DNA of 14,659 bases from Actinomycetota bacterium (GTDB lineage Bacteria > Actinomycetota > Actinomycetes > S36-B12). A program made the translations under genes and the position numbers. Positions 1 to 6,532 of the stretch are shown here, in pieces. The stretch spans positions 13,282-27,940 of the forward strand of contig DMPC01000130.1 of NCBI GenBank assembly GCA_003456155.1, given 5' to 3'. Numbering within the stretch: the first letter of the stretch is position 1; the number at the start of each line of letters is the position of its first letter. Below the pieces are notes generated by a model, which searched no databases, had not been told where the DNA came from, and worked only from the letters and a program-made list of their open reading frames with translations.

Positions 1-407
1 TCGACGATGTCCTCGAGGACGACGACAAGCGCCGGGGCGGATCCGGGAAGGAGCTCCTCGACCGAGGGAAGGACGGGCCGCTGCATCGCTGCCAGAGCTC
101 CACGGTGCACGTTGAAGCCAGTGATCTCCTGGAGCACGCTCCGATCAGCGATGAACACCGGGACGCTCCCCTGCTCGCCTGCATCGACGCTTTCCAGCAT
201 CGGCAGAAGTACGTCGAGCCACTTGTCCTCCATGAGGAAGGAGCGCGGCTGATGACCCGCCTCAAGCGCACGTTCGATGACCGACGTGCTCTCTGCGATG
301 AAGAGTCCCTTCTGCGGCTCCGATCGTGAACGCAGCGCGACGTCGGTCAGTCCCACATAGTCGGTCAGTCGGGGATCACTCGAGTCAGCGATCCGGATGA
401 TGGTCAT
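1..407 (-). CDS. SpoU/TrmH-family RNA methyltransferase, N-terminal part (cut by window edge)
   Basis: Reading down from the ATG at 407, 135 codons stay open to the window edge, so the C-terminal catalytic SPOUT knot is outside. The visible part matches the substrate-binding N-terminal domain of TrmH-like 23S rRNA/tRNA 2'-O-methyltransferases. It opens MTIIRIADSSDPRL, continues with the segment GLFIAES (residues about 34-40), and carries the family hallmark GFNVHRGALAAMQRP near residues 97-111. Enzymes of this family use S-adenosylmethionine to methylate RNA in the cytoplasm. Which RNA site this one modifies cannot be told. The start codon overlaps the stop of the upstream epoxide hydrolase (ATGA) and I see no Shine-Dalgarno, so translation is probably coupled to that gene. 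The family call is secure; the specific target is unknown. Confidence 0.85.
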   Translation of the reverse strand, partial: MTIIRIADSSDPRLTDYVGLTDVALRSRSEPQKGLFIAESTSVIERALEAGHQPRSFLMEDKWLDVLLPMLESVDAGEQGSVPVFIADRSVLQEITGFNVHRGALAAMQRPVLPSVEELLPGSAPALVVVLEDIV

Positions 408-1561
408 GCCGTCGATGGTCCGAGCGACCGCCGCACGGCGTCGATGAACAGCTCCGGCTGCTCCCACGAACCGAAGTGGCCACCAGCCGGGAGCACCTCC
501 CAGTCGGTGATCGTCAGCGATCGCTCGGCCCACGATCGCGGCCAGCGTCGGATATCGCTCGGGAAGATCGAGACGGAGACGGGAACCGTCACGAACGGCG
601 GGTGCGGCTCTGCCGCCTTCTGTCGGGCGTGCTCGACATACAGACGCATGGCCGAGGTGATCGTGCCCGTCACCCAGTAGATCGTGGCGTTCGCCAGCAG
701 CTGCTCCCTCGTGAGGGCCTCCTCCACATCACCGTCGTACACGGTGAACGACCGGCACATGTCGACCAGCCACGACAGCAGGCCTGCGGGTGAGTCGTTC
801 ATCGCGACCCCGTAGGTGTGCGGCCGATGCGAGTTGATGGCGACGTGCTCCACGCGGCCGGTCGCATTCGCCTGTGCCCAGTGCTCCAGGGAGGACCGCT
901 CAAAATCGGTCAGCACCTCCACCTCGCCGGGCGCCGGCGGGAGACCTGTCGGCATGGTGAGGTGAAGGGAGGTCAGGGAGCCCTGCCGATCGGATCGAGC
1001 GAGGTCCGTGAGGATGTTGGCACCCCAGTCGCCCCCTGCTCCGGCGTACTCCTCGTAGCCGAGGGCCTGCATCAAGTCATCCAGCGCCCTGGAGATGCGC
1101 CGTGCACTCCACCCCTCGTCCGAGGTCGGGCCGGAGAAGCCGTAGCCGGGGATGGACGGACACACCACGTGAAAGGCCGGTGCCCCGGGAGCGCCGTGCG
1201 CATCCGGGTCGCTGAGGGGGCCGATGCAGTCGATGAACTCGATGACCGAGCCCGGCCAGCCGTGGACGAGAAGGAGCGGCGTCGCATCCGCCCGAGGCGA
1301 TCGCTGGTGGAAGCAGTGGATGCGCTGGCCATCGATGATCGCCTCGACCTGATCGAAGACGTTGAACCGATCCTGCACCTCGTACCAGTCGAAGGTGCTC
1401 GCCCATTCATCGGCGAGTCCCCGGAGATAGCCCGCATCGGTCCCGATGCTCCACCCGACATCCACGTACGCGGCCGGCCATCTCGTCCGCCGGAGCCGCT
1501 CCTGGAGGTCATCGATCACATCGGGGTGAATGTCGATACGGGTGGGCTGGAGTTCGACCAT
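404..1561 (-). CDS. Epoxide hydrolase (EHN-type alpha/beta hydrolase)
   Basis: This 385-residue protein has the two-part layout of microsomal-type epoxide hydrolases: an N-terminal EHN domain (about 1-110) and an alpha/beta-hydrolase domain. Visible motifs are the oxyanion-hole HGWPGS (100-105), the nucleophile elbow GGDWGAN with the expected nucleophile Asp178, and the charge-relay histidine in GGHFGSWEQPE (His362). Tyr308 in the SAMRLYVE segment fits the ring-opening tyrosine. Known members hydrolyse epoxides to vicinal diols by an ester intermediate; the natural substrate here is unknown. No signal peptide is seen, so it is probably cytoplasmic. It lies 17 bases after the flavin oxidoreductase and overlaps the RNA methyltransferase by 4 bases (ATGA). 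There is no Shine-Dalgarno before the ATG, but TACCGT sits 7 bases upstream, so it may also have its own leaderless promoter. Confidence 0.9.
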   Translation of the reverse strand: MVELQPTRIDIHPDVIDDLQERLRRTRWPAAYVDVGWSIGTDAGYLRGLADEWASTFDWYEVQDRFNVFDQVEAIIDGQRIHCFHQRSPRADATPLLLVHGWPGSVIEFIDCIGPLSDPDAHGAPGAPAFHVVCPSIPGYGFSGPTSDEGWSARRISRALDDLMQALGYEEYAGAGGDWGANILTDLARSDRQGSLTSLHLTMPTGLPPAPGEVEVLTDFERSSLEHWAQANATGRVEHVAINSHRPHTYGVAMNDSPAGLLSWLVDMCRSFTVYDGDVEEALTREQLLANATIYWVTGTITSAMRLYVEHARQKAAEPHPPFVTVPVSVSIFPSDIRRWPRSWAERSLTITDWEVLPAGGHFGSWEQPELFIDAVRRSLGPSTA

Positions 1562-1574
1562 GACGGGAACGGTA
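1562..1574 (-). promoter_or_regulatory. Candidate leaderless promoter -10 of the epoxide hydrolase gene
   Basis: On the minus strand TACCGT (1569-1574) is followed by 7 bases and then the ATG at 1561. It fits TAnnnT spaced for transcription starting at or next to the start codon, and no Shine-Dalgarno competes with it. It overlaps the 3' end of the upstream oxidoreductase ORF, so it would be an internal operon promoter. No clear -35 is visible. Confidence 0.4.
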
Positions 1575-1578
1575 TCCG

Positions 1579-3534
1579 TCAGCCGAGCTGCAGGACGAGG
1601 GCATAGGCCTCTCGAGTGGCGTAGATCTGCCGCCGGGGAGCGAAGGCATCTCCGAGCACATGCACCTGGGGCACACGACCTCGCAACTGCGTGGCGAGCC
1701 CGCCCAGAGGGACTCCCCCACAGGCGAGCACGACGGAGTCGACACCCTCGATGACCTCAGGCAGCTGCGAGTACACCTTGCGGACGTGCACGATGCCCGG
1801 CTCGATCGAGGCGACCTGCTCGGAGACCCGGATCGTCACGCCCGATGACTCCAGGCGCGCGAGCACTCCCCCGATCATGTAGCGACTGAGCAGGGGTGCC
1901 GGGCCCGTGGTCGAGTAGACGATCGTCACGTCGTGCCCACGGACGCCGAGGTAGTCCGCCACCGCCAGTGGCGGCATGTGGTCGTCCTGCGCGATCACCA
2001 CCACCCGGTGGCCGACGCTGGCCTCACCGGCCAGCACATCTCGCGCATCGTGGACGAAGGGGAGGTCGTCACCCGGAATGCCCGGGCGACGGCGATCCGT
2101 GCCGGTGGCGATGACCACCACCTCAGCAGCGGCCTCGACGATGCTCTCAAGATCGGCCACGCGACCGAGATGGACAGCGACCCCGAGGTCTCTGACGCGC
2201 CGCTCCTGCCAGTCGAGGAACGTCCCGAATGAGTCATACGTGGGCGCTGCGGTAGCTGTCCGCAGCAGCCCGCCGAGACGGGTGCTCGCCTCCCACAGCT
2301 CCACCCGATGCCCACGCTCAGCCGCGAGGGCCGAGAACTCCAGGCCGGCAGGACCTCCCCCCACCACGAGGATGCGCCGAGGAACGCTGGTGGGCACGGG
2401 CCATGCCACCGTGCTCTCGGTGCCGGCGTGAGGGTTGACCGTGCACGCGTAGGCGGTCTTCTCCACGACGGCCGTGCTGATGCAGTCATTGCAGCCCGTG
2501 CAGGGACGGATGTCCAGCGTGCGCCCTTCGGCCGCCTTGAGCACCCACTGATCATCGGCAAGCAGCCCACGGGCGACGCCCACGATGTGGGCCTGGCCTG
2601 CCGCCAGGACCTGCTCCGCCACCTCCGGGGTGGTCACCCGACCGGCATAAGCGATGGGGATGTCGACCGCCTTGACGAACTCGCCGGAGAGCTCCGCCCA
2701 CGCCGCTGGCGGGTAAACATGCGACTGGATGTAGGAGGGGTTGCCCCAGTTGCTTCCCGCCACGAGGCTCAGGTAGTCGATCATCCCGGTGGCCTCGAGA
2801 CGGCGGGCGATCTCGACTCCCTCCTCGAGGTCGTACCCGCCGGGCGCCTCCTCGAACATGTTCAGTCGCACACCCACGGTGAAGTCAGCGCCGCATCGAT
2901 CACGAATCTCCCGGATGATCTCCAGGACGAAGCGAAGACGGTTGTCCAGGCTGCCGCCGTACTCATCATCACGGGTGTTCACCAGAGGAGAGACGAACCA
3001 CTCCATCAGGTCGTCATGGTTCAGGTGAAGGTCGACGCCATCCGCACCTGCCCGCTGGGCTGCTGCTGCCGACCACGCGAACTCCTCCACGTACCAGCGG
3101 ATCTCCTCGCGGTCCAGGACATGCGGGATCTGATTGAGGACCGGCGAACTGAGGGTTGCTGAGGGCGCGTTGGGAAGGCCGCCCTGGCTCACGAGCTGGA
3201 CCGTGGTGAAGGCGCCGGCATCGTGGATCGCCTGCGTGTAGGCCTGCACTCGATCATGGAAGACGGGCAGGCGAAAGCAGCCCTTGCTTCGGGCGCCGAC
3301 CCCCACGGGAGTGAAACCGGGGATGAAGAGATTGTCGATGTGCCCGGTGATGTTGACGACCCACGCGACGCCGTTCTCGCACCGCCGTCGGATGTACTCG
3401 ATGTTCTGCGATGCCTGATCCTCAGTACCCCACAACGGCCCGAGGGGTGCTGTGTGCGGGGGCAGCATCACGCGGTTGCGCAGCGGCATCGTGCCCACCC
3501 GGATGGGCGAGAGAAGTGTCGGAAAGTGCGTCAT
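1579..3534 (-). CDS. FMN/4Fe-4S/FAD oxidoreductase of the trimethylamine dehydrogenase / 2,4-dienoyl-CoA reductase family
   Basis: This 651-residue protein has a full-length TMADH/FadH-type layout. An Old-Yellow-Enzyme TIM barrel (1-340) carries the FMN-site motifs DEYGGSLDNR (190-199) and GRVTTPEVAEQVLAAG. A 4Fe-4S ligand set follows: Cys345, Cys348, Cys351, Cys364 (C-x2-C-x2-C-x12-C). Then come an FAD/ADP-binding fold with VVGGGPAG (390-397), a second nucleotide fold, and a terminal GDAFAPRR. From memory, the cysteine spacing equals that of trimethylamine dehydrogenase rather than E. coli FadH. The position of the flavin-linking Cys30 of TMADH is Thr28, so FMN is probably non-covalent. The active-site segment is H170-L-N-H173, a His/His pair as in YqjM-type enzymes, where TMADH has Tyr. 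The substrate is not predictable; an amine or an enoyl/enone compound is possible. It is the first long gene of a probable operon. The ATG has only a distant GAGGG and overlaps a short upstream ORF. Confidence 0.9.
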   Translation of the reverse strand: MTHFPTLLSPIRVGTMPLRNRVMLPPHTAPLGPLWGTEDQASQNIEYIRRRCENGVAWVVNITGHIDNLFIPGFTPVGVGARSKGCFRLPVFHDRVQAYTQAIHDAGAFTTVQLVSQGGLPNAPSATLSSPVLNQIPHVLDREEIRWYVEEFAWSAAAAQRAGADGVDLHLNHDDLMEWFVSPLVNTRDDEYGGSLDNRLRFVLEIIREIRDRCGADFTVGVRLNMFEEAPGGYDLEEGVEIARRLEATGMIDYLSLVAGSNWGNPSYIQSHVYPPAAWAELSGEFVKAVDIPIAYAGRVTTPEVAEQVLAAGQAHIVGVARGLLADDQWVLKAAEGRTLDIRPCTGCNDCISTAVVEKTAYACTVNPHAGTESTVAWPVPTSVPRRILVVGGGPAGLEFSALAAERGHRVELWEASTRLGGLLRTATAAPTYDSFGTFLDWQERRVRDLGVAVHLGRVADLESIVEAAAEVVVIATGTDRRRPGIPGDDLPFVHDARDVLAGEASVGHRVVVIAQDDHMPPLAVADYLGVRGHDVTIVYSTTGPAPLLSRYMIGGVLARLESSGVTIRVSEQVASIEPGIVHVRKVYSQLPEVIEGVDSVVLACGGVPLGGLATQLRGRVPQVHVLGDAFAPRRQIYATREAYALVLQLG

Positions 3535-3599
3535 GGCGAGGTGACCCTCATCCTCGCCCGGGAACCCGGGCGGATCCCGGGAGTGATGCCCTCAACCAT
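3531..3599 (-). CDS. Candidate 22-residue leader peptide (uORF) coupled to the flavin oxidoreductase
   Basis: From the ATG at 3599 there are 22 codons (MVEGITPGIRPG... ending RVTSP), and the TGA stop overlaps the oxidoreductase ATG as ATGA. The start has one of the best ribosome sites in the window, AGGGAGG (3607-3613) with a 7-base spacer. The oxidoreductase itself has only a distant GAGGG. This suggests that ribosomes enter at the small ORF and pass on to the enzyme. The codons include three CCCGGG blocks that can fold against each other. There is no run of one amino acid of the classic attenuator kind. It is rich in Arg, Gly and Pro and may have no function as a peptide. It could also be chance coding in a GC-rich spacer. 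Confidence 0.4.
   Translation of the reverse strand: MVEGITPGIRPGSRARMRVTSP
3555..3572. repeat. Perfect-arm inverted repeat, part of a CCCGGG triplet
   Basis: CGCCCGGG-AA-CCCGGGCG has 8-base perfect arms around a 2-base centre. A third CCCGGG lies at 3576-3581; the other two are at 3557-3562 and 3565-3570. In DNA it could be an operator between the divergent oxidoreductase and PhzF genes. In the minus-strand RNA it lies inside the 22-codon leader ORF and can form mutually exclusive hairpins just before the oxidoreductase start. Confidence 0.5.
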
Positions 3600-3606
3600 G
3601 GGTCCG

Positions 3607-3613
3607 CCTCCCT
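3607..3613 (-). promoter_or_regulatory. Strong Shine-Dalgarno of the leader ORF
   Basis: The minus strand reads AGGGAGG, then CGGACCC (7 bases), then ATG at 3599. It belongs to the 22-codon ORF and not to the oxidoreductase, whose ATG is 65 bases further on. It is the main reason for taking the small ORF seriously. Confidence 0.5.
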
Positions 3614-3646
3614 CTCCCGTTCCAGCCGTGCCGCCGCCGAGCCCGA

Positions 3647-3659
3647 TACCGTCAGCATA
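3647..3659 (+). promoter_or_regulatory. Candidate leaderless promoter -10 of the PhzF-family gene
   Basis: TACCGT (3647-3652) is followed by 6 bases and the ATG at 3659, and there is no Shine-Dalgarno upstream. On the opposite strand TATGCT (3654-3659) is a possible -10 for the divergent leader ORF and oxidoreductase. The two promoters would then overlap back to back. The -35 regions are not convincing. Confidence 0.5.
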
Positions 3660-4504
3660 TGGGCGCCTCACAGCCTCGGCTGTTCTCGCAGGTCGATGTC
3701 TTCACCACCGCACCACTCCTCGGCAATCCCGTCGCGGTCGTCCACGATGCCGAAGGTCTTGATACCTCCACGATGCAGACCTTCACGGACTGGACGAACC
3801 TCTCGGAGGCGACCTTCCTGCTCCCTGCGACGCATCCGGAGGCGGACTACCGCGTGCGAATCTTCTGCCCCGCACGTGAGCTTCCCTTCGCCGGGCATCC
3901 GACCCTGGGCACCGCTCATGCCTGGCTCGCCTCCGGCGGGGAGGCCTGCGGTGATGACATCGTCCAGGAGTGCGGCGTCGGGCTCGTGCGCATTCGCCCC
4001 CGCGGCGATCGCCTGGCCTTCCAGGCTCCACCCCTGCGCCGCTCGGGCCCACTGGAGGAGGACGCAGTGGAGAGGATCGCCGGCGGGCTAGGCCTGAGAC
4101 GCGACGAGATCCTTGCCCACCAGTGGTGCGACAACGGCCCCGGCTGGCAGGCGGTCCTGCTGGAGGATGCCGAGCAGGTGCTGGCTCTTCGCCCGGACCC
4201 GATCCTTCTTGCCGATCTCGACATCGGAGTCATCGGCCCACGCGTCGGCGGTGACACCGATGCGGAGGTGAGGGCCTTCTTCCCCGGCAACAGCGGCCTG
4301 ACCGAGGATCCGGTGACGGGCTCGCTCAATGCCGCTCTCGCCCAGTGGCTCATTCCCGCCGGACTGCTGCCTGAGTCCTACATTGCTGCGCAGGGGACGG
4401 CGATCGGCCGGGCAGGTCGGGTGTATCTCGATCGGGACCAGGACGGGATCTGGGTCGGCGGGTCCAGCGTGACGGTGCTCAGCGGGCACGCGGTGATCGG
4501 GTGA
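3659..4504 (+). CDS. PhzF-family isomerase/epimerase-like protein
   Basis: This 281-residue protein is of normal family length, with the twin diaminopimelate-epimerase-like fold. Diagnostic motifs are QVDVFTTAPLLGNPVAVV (11-28), NLSEATFLL with the expected catalytic Glu50, RIFCPARELPFAGHPTLG (67-84), and DPVTGSLNAALAQWL starting at Asp217. PhzF itself isomerises trans-2,3-dihydro-3-hydroxyanthranilate in phenazine synthesis. Most family members outside phenazine clusters have unknown substrates, and no other phz gene is present here, so phenazine synthesis should not be inferred. It diverges from the flavin oxidoreductase operon and is followed 19 bases later by a pterin carbinolamine dehydratase on the same strand, with which it is probably co-transcribed. 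The start is supported by the leaderless -10 spacing and family alignment. Confidence 0.9.
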   Translation: MGASQPRLFSQVDVFTTAPLLGNPVAVVHDAEGLDTSTMQTFTDWTNLSEATFLLPATHPEADYRVRIFCPARELPFAGHPTLGTAHAWLASGGEACGDDIVQECGVGLVRIRPRGDRLAFQAPPLRRSGPLEEDAVERIAGGLGLRRDEILAHQWCDNGPGWQAVLLEDAEQVLALRPDPILLADLDIGVIGPRVGGDTDAEVRAFFPGNSGLTEDPVTGSLNAALAQWLIPAGLLPESYIAAQGTAIGRAGRVYLDRDQDGIWVGGSSVTVLSGHAVIG

Positions 4505-4511
4505 TGGTGAA

Positions 4512-4516
4512 GGGAG
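4512..4516 (+). promoter_or_regulatory. Shine-Dalgarno of the pterin carbinolamine dehydratase gene
   Basis: GGGAG lies 7 bases before the ATG at 4524 within AAGGGAG. It shows that this second gene of the pair uses ordinary ribosome binding, unlike its leaderless neighbour. Confidence 0.7.
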
Positions 4517-4523
4517 TCGGCAC

Positions 4524-4820
4524 ATGACCACACCCCCACTGGCGAGCGATGCGATGATCGCCTCGTTCTGCAGTGCCCATGCGCAATGGATTCAGGAAGG
4601 CCCCTCGCTGGTCTCGACAACCACCGCACGGACGTTCATGGACGCCATTGCGCTCGTCCAGGTGGTGGCCGTGGTCGCCGAGCGGATGGATCATCATCCG
4701 GACATCGACATCCGATGGCGCACGGTGACCTTTCGCCTCAGTACCCACTCTGCCGGCGGAATCACGGGCCTCGACTTCGCGCTCGCCGAGGAGATCGACT
4801 CTCTCGTCGCTTCATCCTGA
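4524..4820 (+). CDS. 4a-hydroxytetrahydrobiopterin dehydratase (pterin-4a-carbinolamine dehydratase)
   Basis: At 98 residues this is the usual size of the family. It contains the complete signature E-x3-H-H-P-x5-W-x9-H-x8-D: the ERMDHHPD stretch (53-60), Trp65, and the second-site His in LSTHSAGGITGLD. Known enzymes dehydrate 4a-hydroxytetrahydropterin during recycling of the cofactor of aromatic amino acid hydroxylases. Many bacteria carry homologues without a hydroxylase, where pterin or molybdopterin roles have been suggested. No hydroxylase is in the window. It lies 19 bases after the PhzF-family gene and converges on the membrane protein gene with a 38-base spacer. Confidence 0.9.
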   Translation: MTTPPLASDAMIASFCSAHAQWIQEGPSLVSTTTARTFMDAIALVQVVAVVAERMDHHPDIDIRWRTVTFRLSTHSAGGITGLDFALAEEIDSLVASS

Positions 4821-4834
4821 GCAGGCTCGCGCGA

Positions 4835-4855
4835 CCGGAAGTGGCGCTTCTCCGG
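4835..4855. terminator. Weak hairpin between convergent genes
   Basis: CCGGAAG-TGGCG-CTTC-TC-CGG can form a 7-bp stem with a 2-base bulge between the dehydratase stop (4820) and the membrane protein stop (4859). There is no T-tract on either side. It is the only structure in the spacer and may serve both strands, but it is weak. Confidence 0.25.
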
Positions 4856-4858
4856 CTC

Positions 4859-5953
4859 TCAGGCTGAGGGCGCCCCGACCGGTGCACGGCGCGCTCGACG
4901 CTGGCGAATGCCGAAGTAGCCGACAGCCAGCCAGCCAAGAGCCATCTGCGGCAGGAAGCAGAAAGCCCGCCAGATCACGTCTGCTGCGACCGCCTGGTCG
5001 TACTCGGCCCCGAACGCGACAAGCATGCCGATGAGTGCGGCGTCGACAGTCCCCGCACCCCCCGGCGCCAGCGGCACGGTCGTCAGCAGGAGCGCCACCG
5101 AGAAGGCGACGAACACCTCGAGCACGGTGACTCCCTCAGCGCCCACACCCCTGAGGGCCGCAAGGATGACGAGCATCGGTGCCAGCTGGGCCATGATGTT
5201 GGTGATCGTGATCGGCACCCAGCGGGTGCCCACCATCTCGGCTGCCGTGTCGTTGAAGCCGACGACTGTCTCGACCACGTTCGGCGGCGTGCGCTTGATG
5301 TATCGGAACACTCCCCCGATGACCCCTTGGGCAAAGTTCCCCACCCGCTGCGCGTTGGTACGGCTCCTCAGCACGAAAGCCACCGCGATCATCGAGATCA
5401 GGCACACGACGCCGGCGATCGCGATGATGATGTCGATGGTCGAGCACGACAGTCCTCCGCAGCTTTCGCCGGTGAGCGCACGCCGCTCGAAGATCCACAG
5501 CAGGATCAGGCCCACCCCGGGAGCGCCGAACGTCATGAGGTACGTCCACAGCGCATCGGCGGCCACCGCCGCAGCAGCGAGACGCTGCGTCACCCCGTAC
5601 TTGGCCAGGATGGCGTACTGGGTTCCGACCGCGATCGGACCTCCCCCGAAGGGGATGGTCGTGGCGATTGCGAAGCCGCCCTGCCTGTCGACGAACGCCG
5701 GCACGTATCCCAGTCGCGGGATCGCCGCCATGGCCGTCAACGGATAGACGCCGATGGAGATGACGGCGCCCGCAACGGCCGCCCACGTCCACACCGGAGG
5801 CATGGAGAACGCGGCCTGGACACCCTGCTCGAACCCGCCGAAGTTGGCCGACATGTACTGGAAGATGAAGTAGGCCAGGGCAATGCCCACCAGCGTGAGG
5901 ATGACCTTGGGCAGCCACGACTTCCATGACGCCGGGCGACCTGAATCGGGCAT
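4859..5953 (-). CDS. Integral membrane protein, lysylphosphatidylglycerol-synthase TM / flippase-like family
   Basis: This 364-residue protein is strongly hydrophobic. It has likely membrane segments near 15-33, 54-75, 128-154, 172-194, 248-267, 275-293, 300-316 and 326-348, plus a weaker one around 92-116. The stretches TTIPFGGGPIAVGTQYAIL (98-116) and LAPGGAGTVDAALIGMLVAFG (295-315) are typical of the LPG synthase TM region (UPF0104) family. In MprF-type proteins this domain flips lipids. The aminoacyl-transfer domain is absent here, so this is a stand-alone membrane domain, possibly a lipid or glycolipid flippase. Its substrate is unknown. The C-terminus is Arg-rich and probably cytoplasmic. 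It is a single-gene unit with a leaderless-type -10 directly before the ATG. Confidence 0.85.
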   Translation of the reverse strand: MPDSGRPASWKSWLPKVILTLVGIALAYFIFQYMSANFGGFEQGVQAAFSMPPVWTWAAVAGAVISIGVYPLTAMAAIPRLGYVPAFVDRQGGFAIATTIPFGGGPIAVGTQYAILAKYGVTQRLAAAAVAADALWTYLMTFGAPGVGLILLWIFERRALTGESCGGLSCSTIDIIIAIAGVVCLISMIAVAFVLRSRTNAQRVGNFAQGVIGGVFRYIKRTPPNVVETVVGFNDTAAEMVGTRWVPITITNIMAQLAPMLVILAALRGVGAEGVTVLEVFVAFSVALLLTTVPLAPGGAGTVDAALIGMLVAFGAEYDQAVAADVIWRAFCFLPQMALGWLAVGYFGIRQRRARRAPVGAPSA

Positions 5954-5965
5954 CCCCGCAGAGTA
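5954..5965 (-). promoter_or_regulatory. Candidate leaderless promoter -10 of the membrane protein gene
   Basis: The minus strand reads TACTCT (5960-5965), GCGGGG, ATG (5953): TAnnnT, 6 bases, start codon. The GCGGGG is too close to the start to be a useful ribosome site. A poor -35 (CGGACT) is 18 bases further upstream. Confidence 0.55.
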
Positions 5966-6262
5966 CGCGGTCGTGACTAGGGCAGTCCGTCATCGGACGG
6001 GGAACTTCCGCAGCTCTCACCTGCCCCCGCCCTGACCCGAGAACCGTCGAGGACGTGTCACGCGTTGCGCTCCTCCTCGCCGAGTCGCCATGCCCTGCAG
6101 GAGCCTTTCCGCGAGTCCCGAAGAGCCCCCGGATGTGTACAGGTGCTCACCACCGCTATCGGACGGGATTTCATCCACGCCACGCCGGGGCCTGAGTCCG
6201 AGAGTGGGTCGTCAGGAAGAGTGATGCAGACGTGCTTGCCACCGCTGCTGCCGGAGCGCTCG
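5966..6262. other. Non-coding stretch between membrane protein gene and tRNA hairpin
   Basis: No ORF here has a recognisable product. Two short opposite-strand reading frames of about 75 codons (6058-6282 minus, 6065-6298 plus) cover much of it. They lack ribosome sites, have weaker third-position G/C bias than the real genes, and run into the tRNA-side hairpin. The A/T share looks somewhat higher than in the genes. I see no att-like repeat of the tRNA end and no riboswitch I recognise. Confidence 0.5.
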
Positions 6263-6296
6263 AGAGGCGGCCTGCGGTCCACCGCAAGCCGCCTCT
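6263..6296 (-). terminator. Strong hairpin behind tRNA-Pro
   Basis: The arms at 6263-6278 and 6281-6296 pair over 16 positions with one wobble and a 2-base tip: GAGGCGGCTTGCGGT against ACCGCAGGCCGCCTC plus a closing A-T pair. It begins about 13 bases after the tRNA 3' end on the minus strand. There is no T-tract, which is common for actinobacterial intrinsic terminators. It most likely ends the tRNA-Pro transcript and insulates the membrane protein gene. Confidence 0.7.
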
Positions 6297-6309
6297 GACC
6301 AGCCGAACG

Positions 6310-6383
<74 letters not shown>

Positions 6384-6419
6384 CGACCGGAAATCGCCAT
6401 CGAATCCGGTGCGAAGAGG

Positions 6420-6449
6420 ACCTTACACGACGGTCATGCGCGGACTCAC
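6420..6449 (-). promoter_or_regulatory. Possible promoter of tRNA-Pro
   Basis: On the minus strand GTGAGT (6444-6449) and TAAGGT (6420-6425) are 18 bases apart, with the -10 about 37 bases before the tRNA 5' end. This would give a short 5' leader. The -35 match is poor and the call rests mainly on TAnnnT and position. Confidence 0.3.
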
Positions 6450-6519
6450 CGAGGACGCGGGCGTCGTCACACGCGATGCCACCCGGAGCCCGCCCGGTTG
6501 CGCATCGTCACATTCGCCC

Positions 6520-6532
6520 TAGCGTTCGGGTG
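6520..6532 (+). promoter_or_regulatory. Candidate leaderless promoter of the DUF4864 lipoprotein gene
   Basis: TAGCGT (6520-6525), 6 bases, then the GTG start at 6532. TTGCGC (6498-6503) lies 16 bases before the -10 and is a passable -35. No Shine-Dalgarno is present. Confidence 0.55.

Noticed and set aside
818..1606. Long plus-strand open frame (262 codons) opposite the epoxide hydrolase
   Set aside because: It is the antisense shadow of a clear enzyme gene; it has no recognisable motif and the opposite strand explains the codon bias.
3551..3658. 36-codon minus-strand frame starting at 3658 opposite the PhzF start
   Set aside because: No ribosome site and ordinary codon pattern; the overlapping 22-codon ORF with a strong Shine-Dalgarno is the better reading.
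3659..4504. Possible phenazine biosynthesis locus
   Set aside because: Only a PhzF-family protein is present; no phzA/B, D, E or G-like genes occur in the window, and most PhzF homologues are unrelated to phenazines.
6058..6282. 74-codon minus-strand frame between the membrane protein gene and tRNA-Pro
   Set aside because: Its start lies in the tRNA-side hairpin, there is no ribosome site or leaderless -10, third-position G/C is weaker than in real genes, and no homology is recognised.
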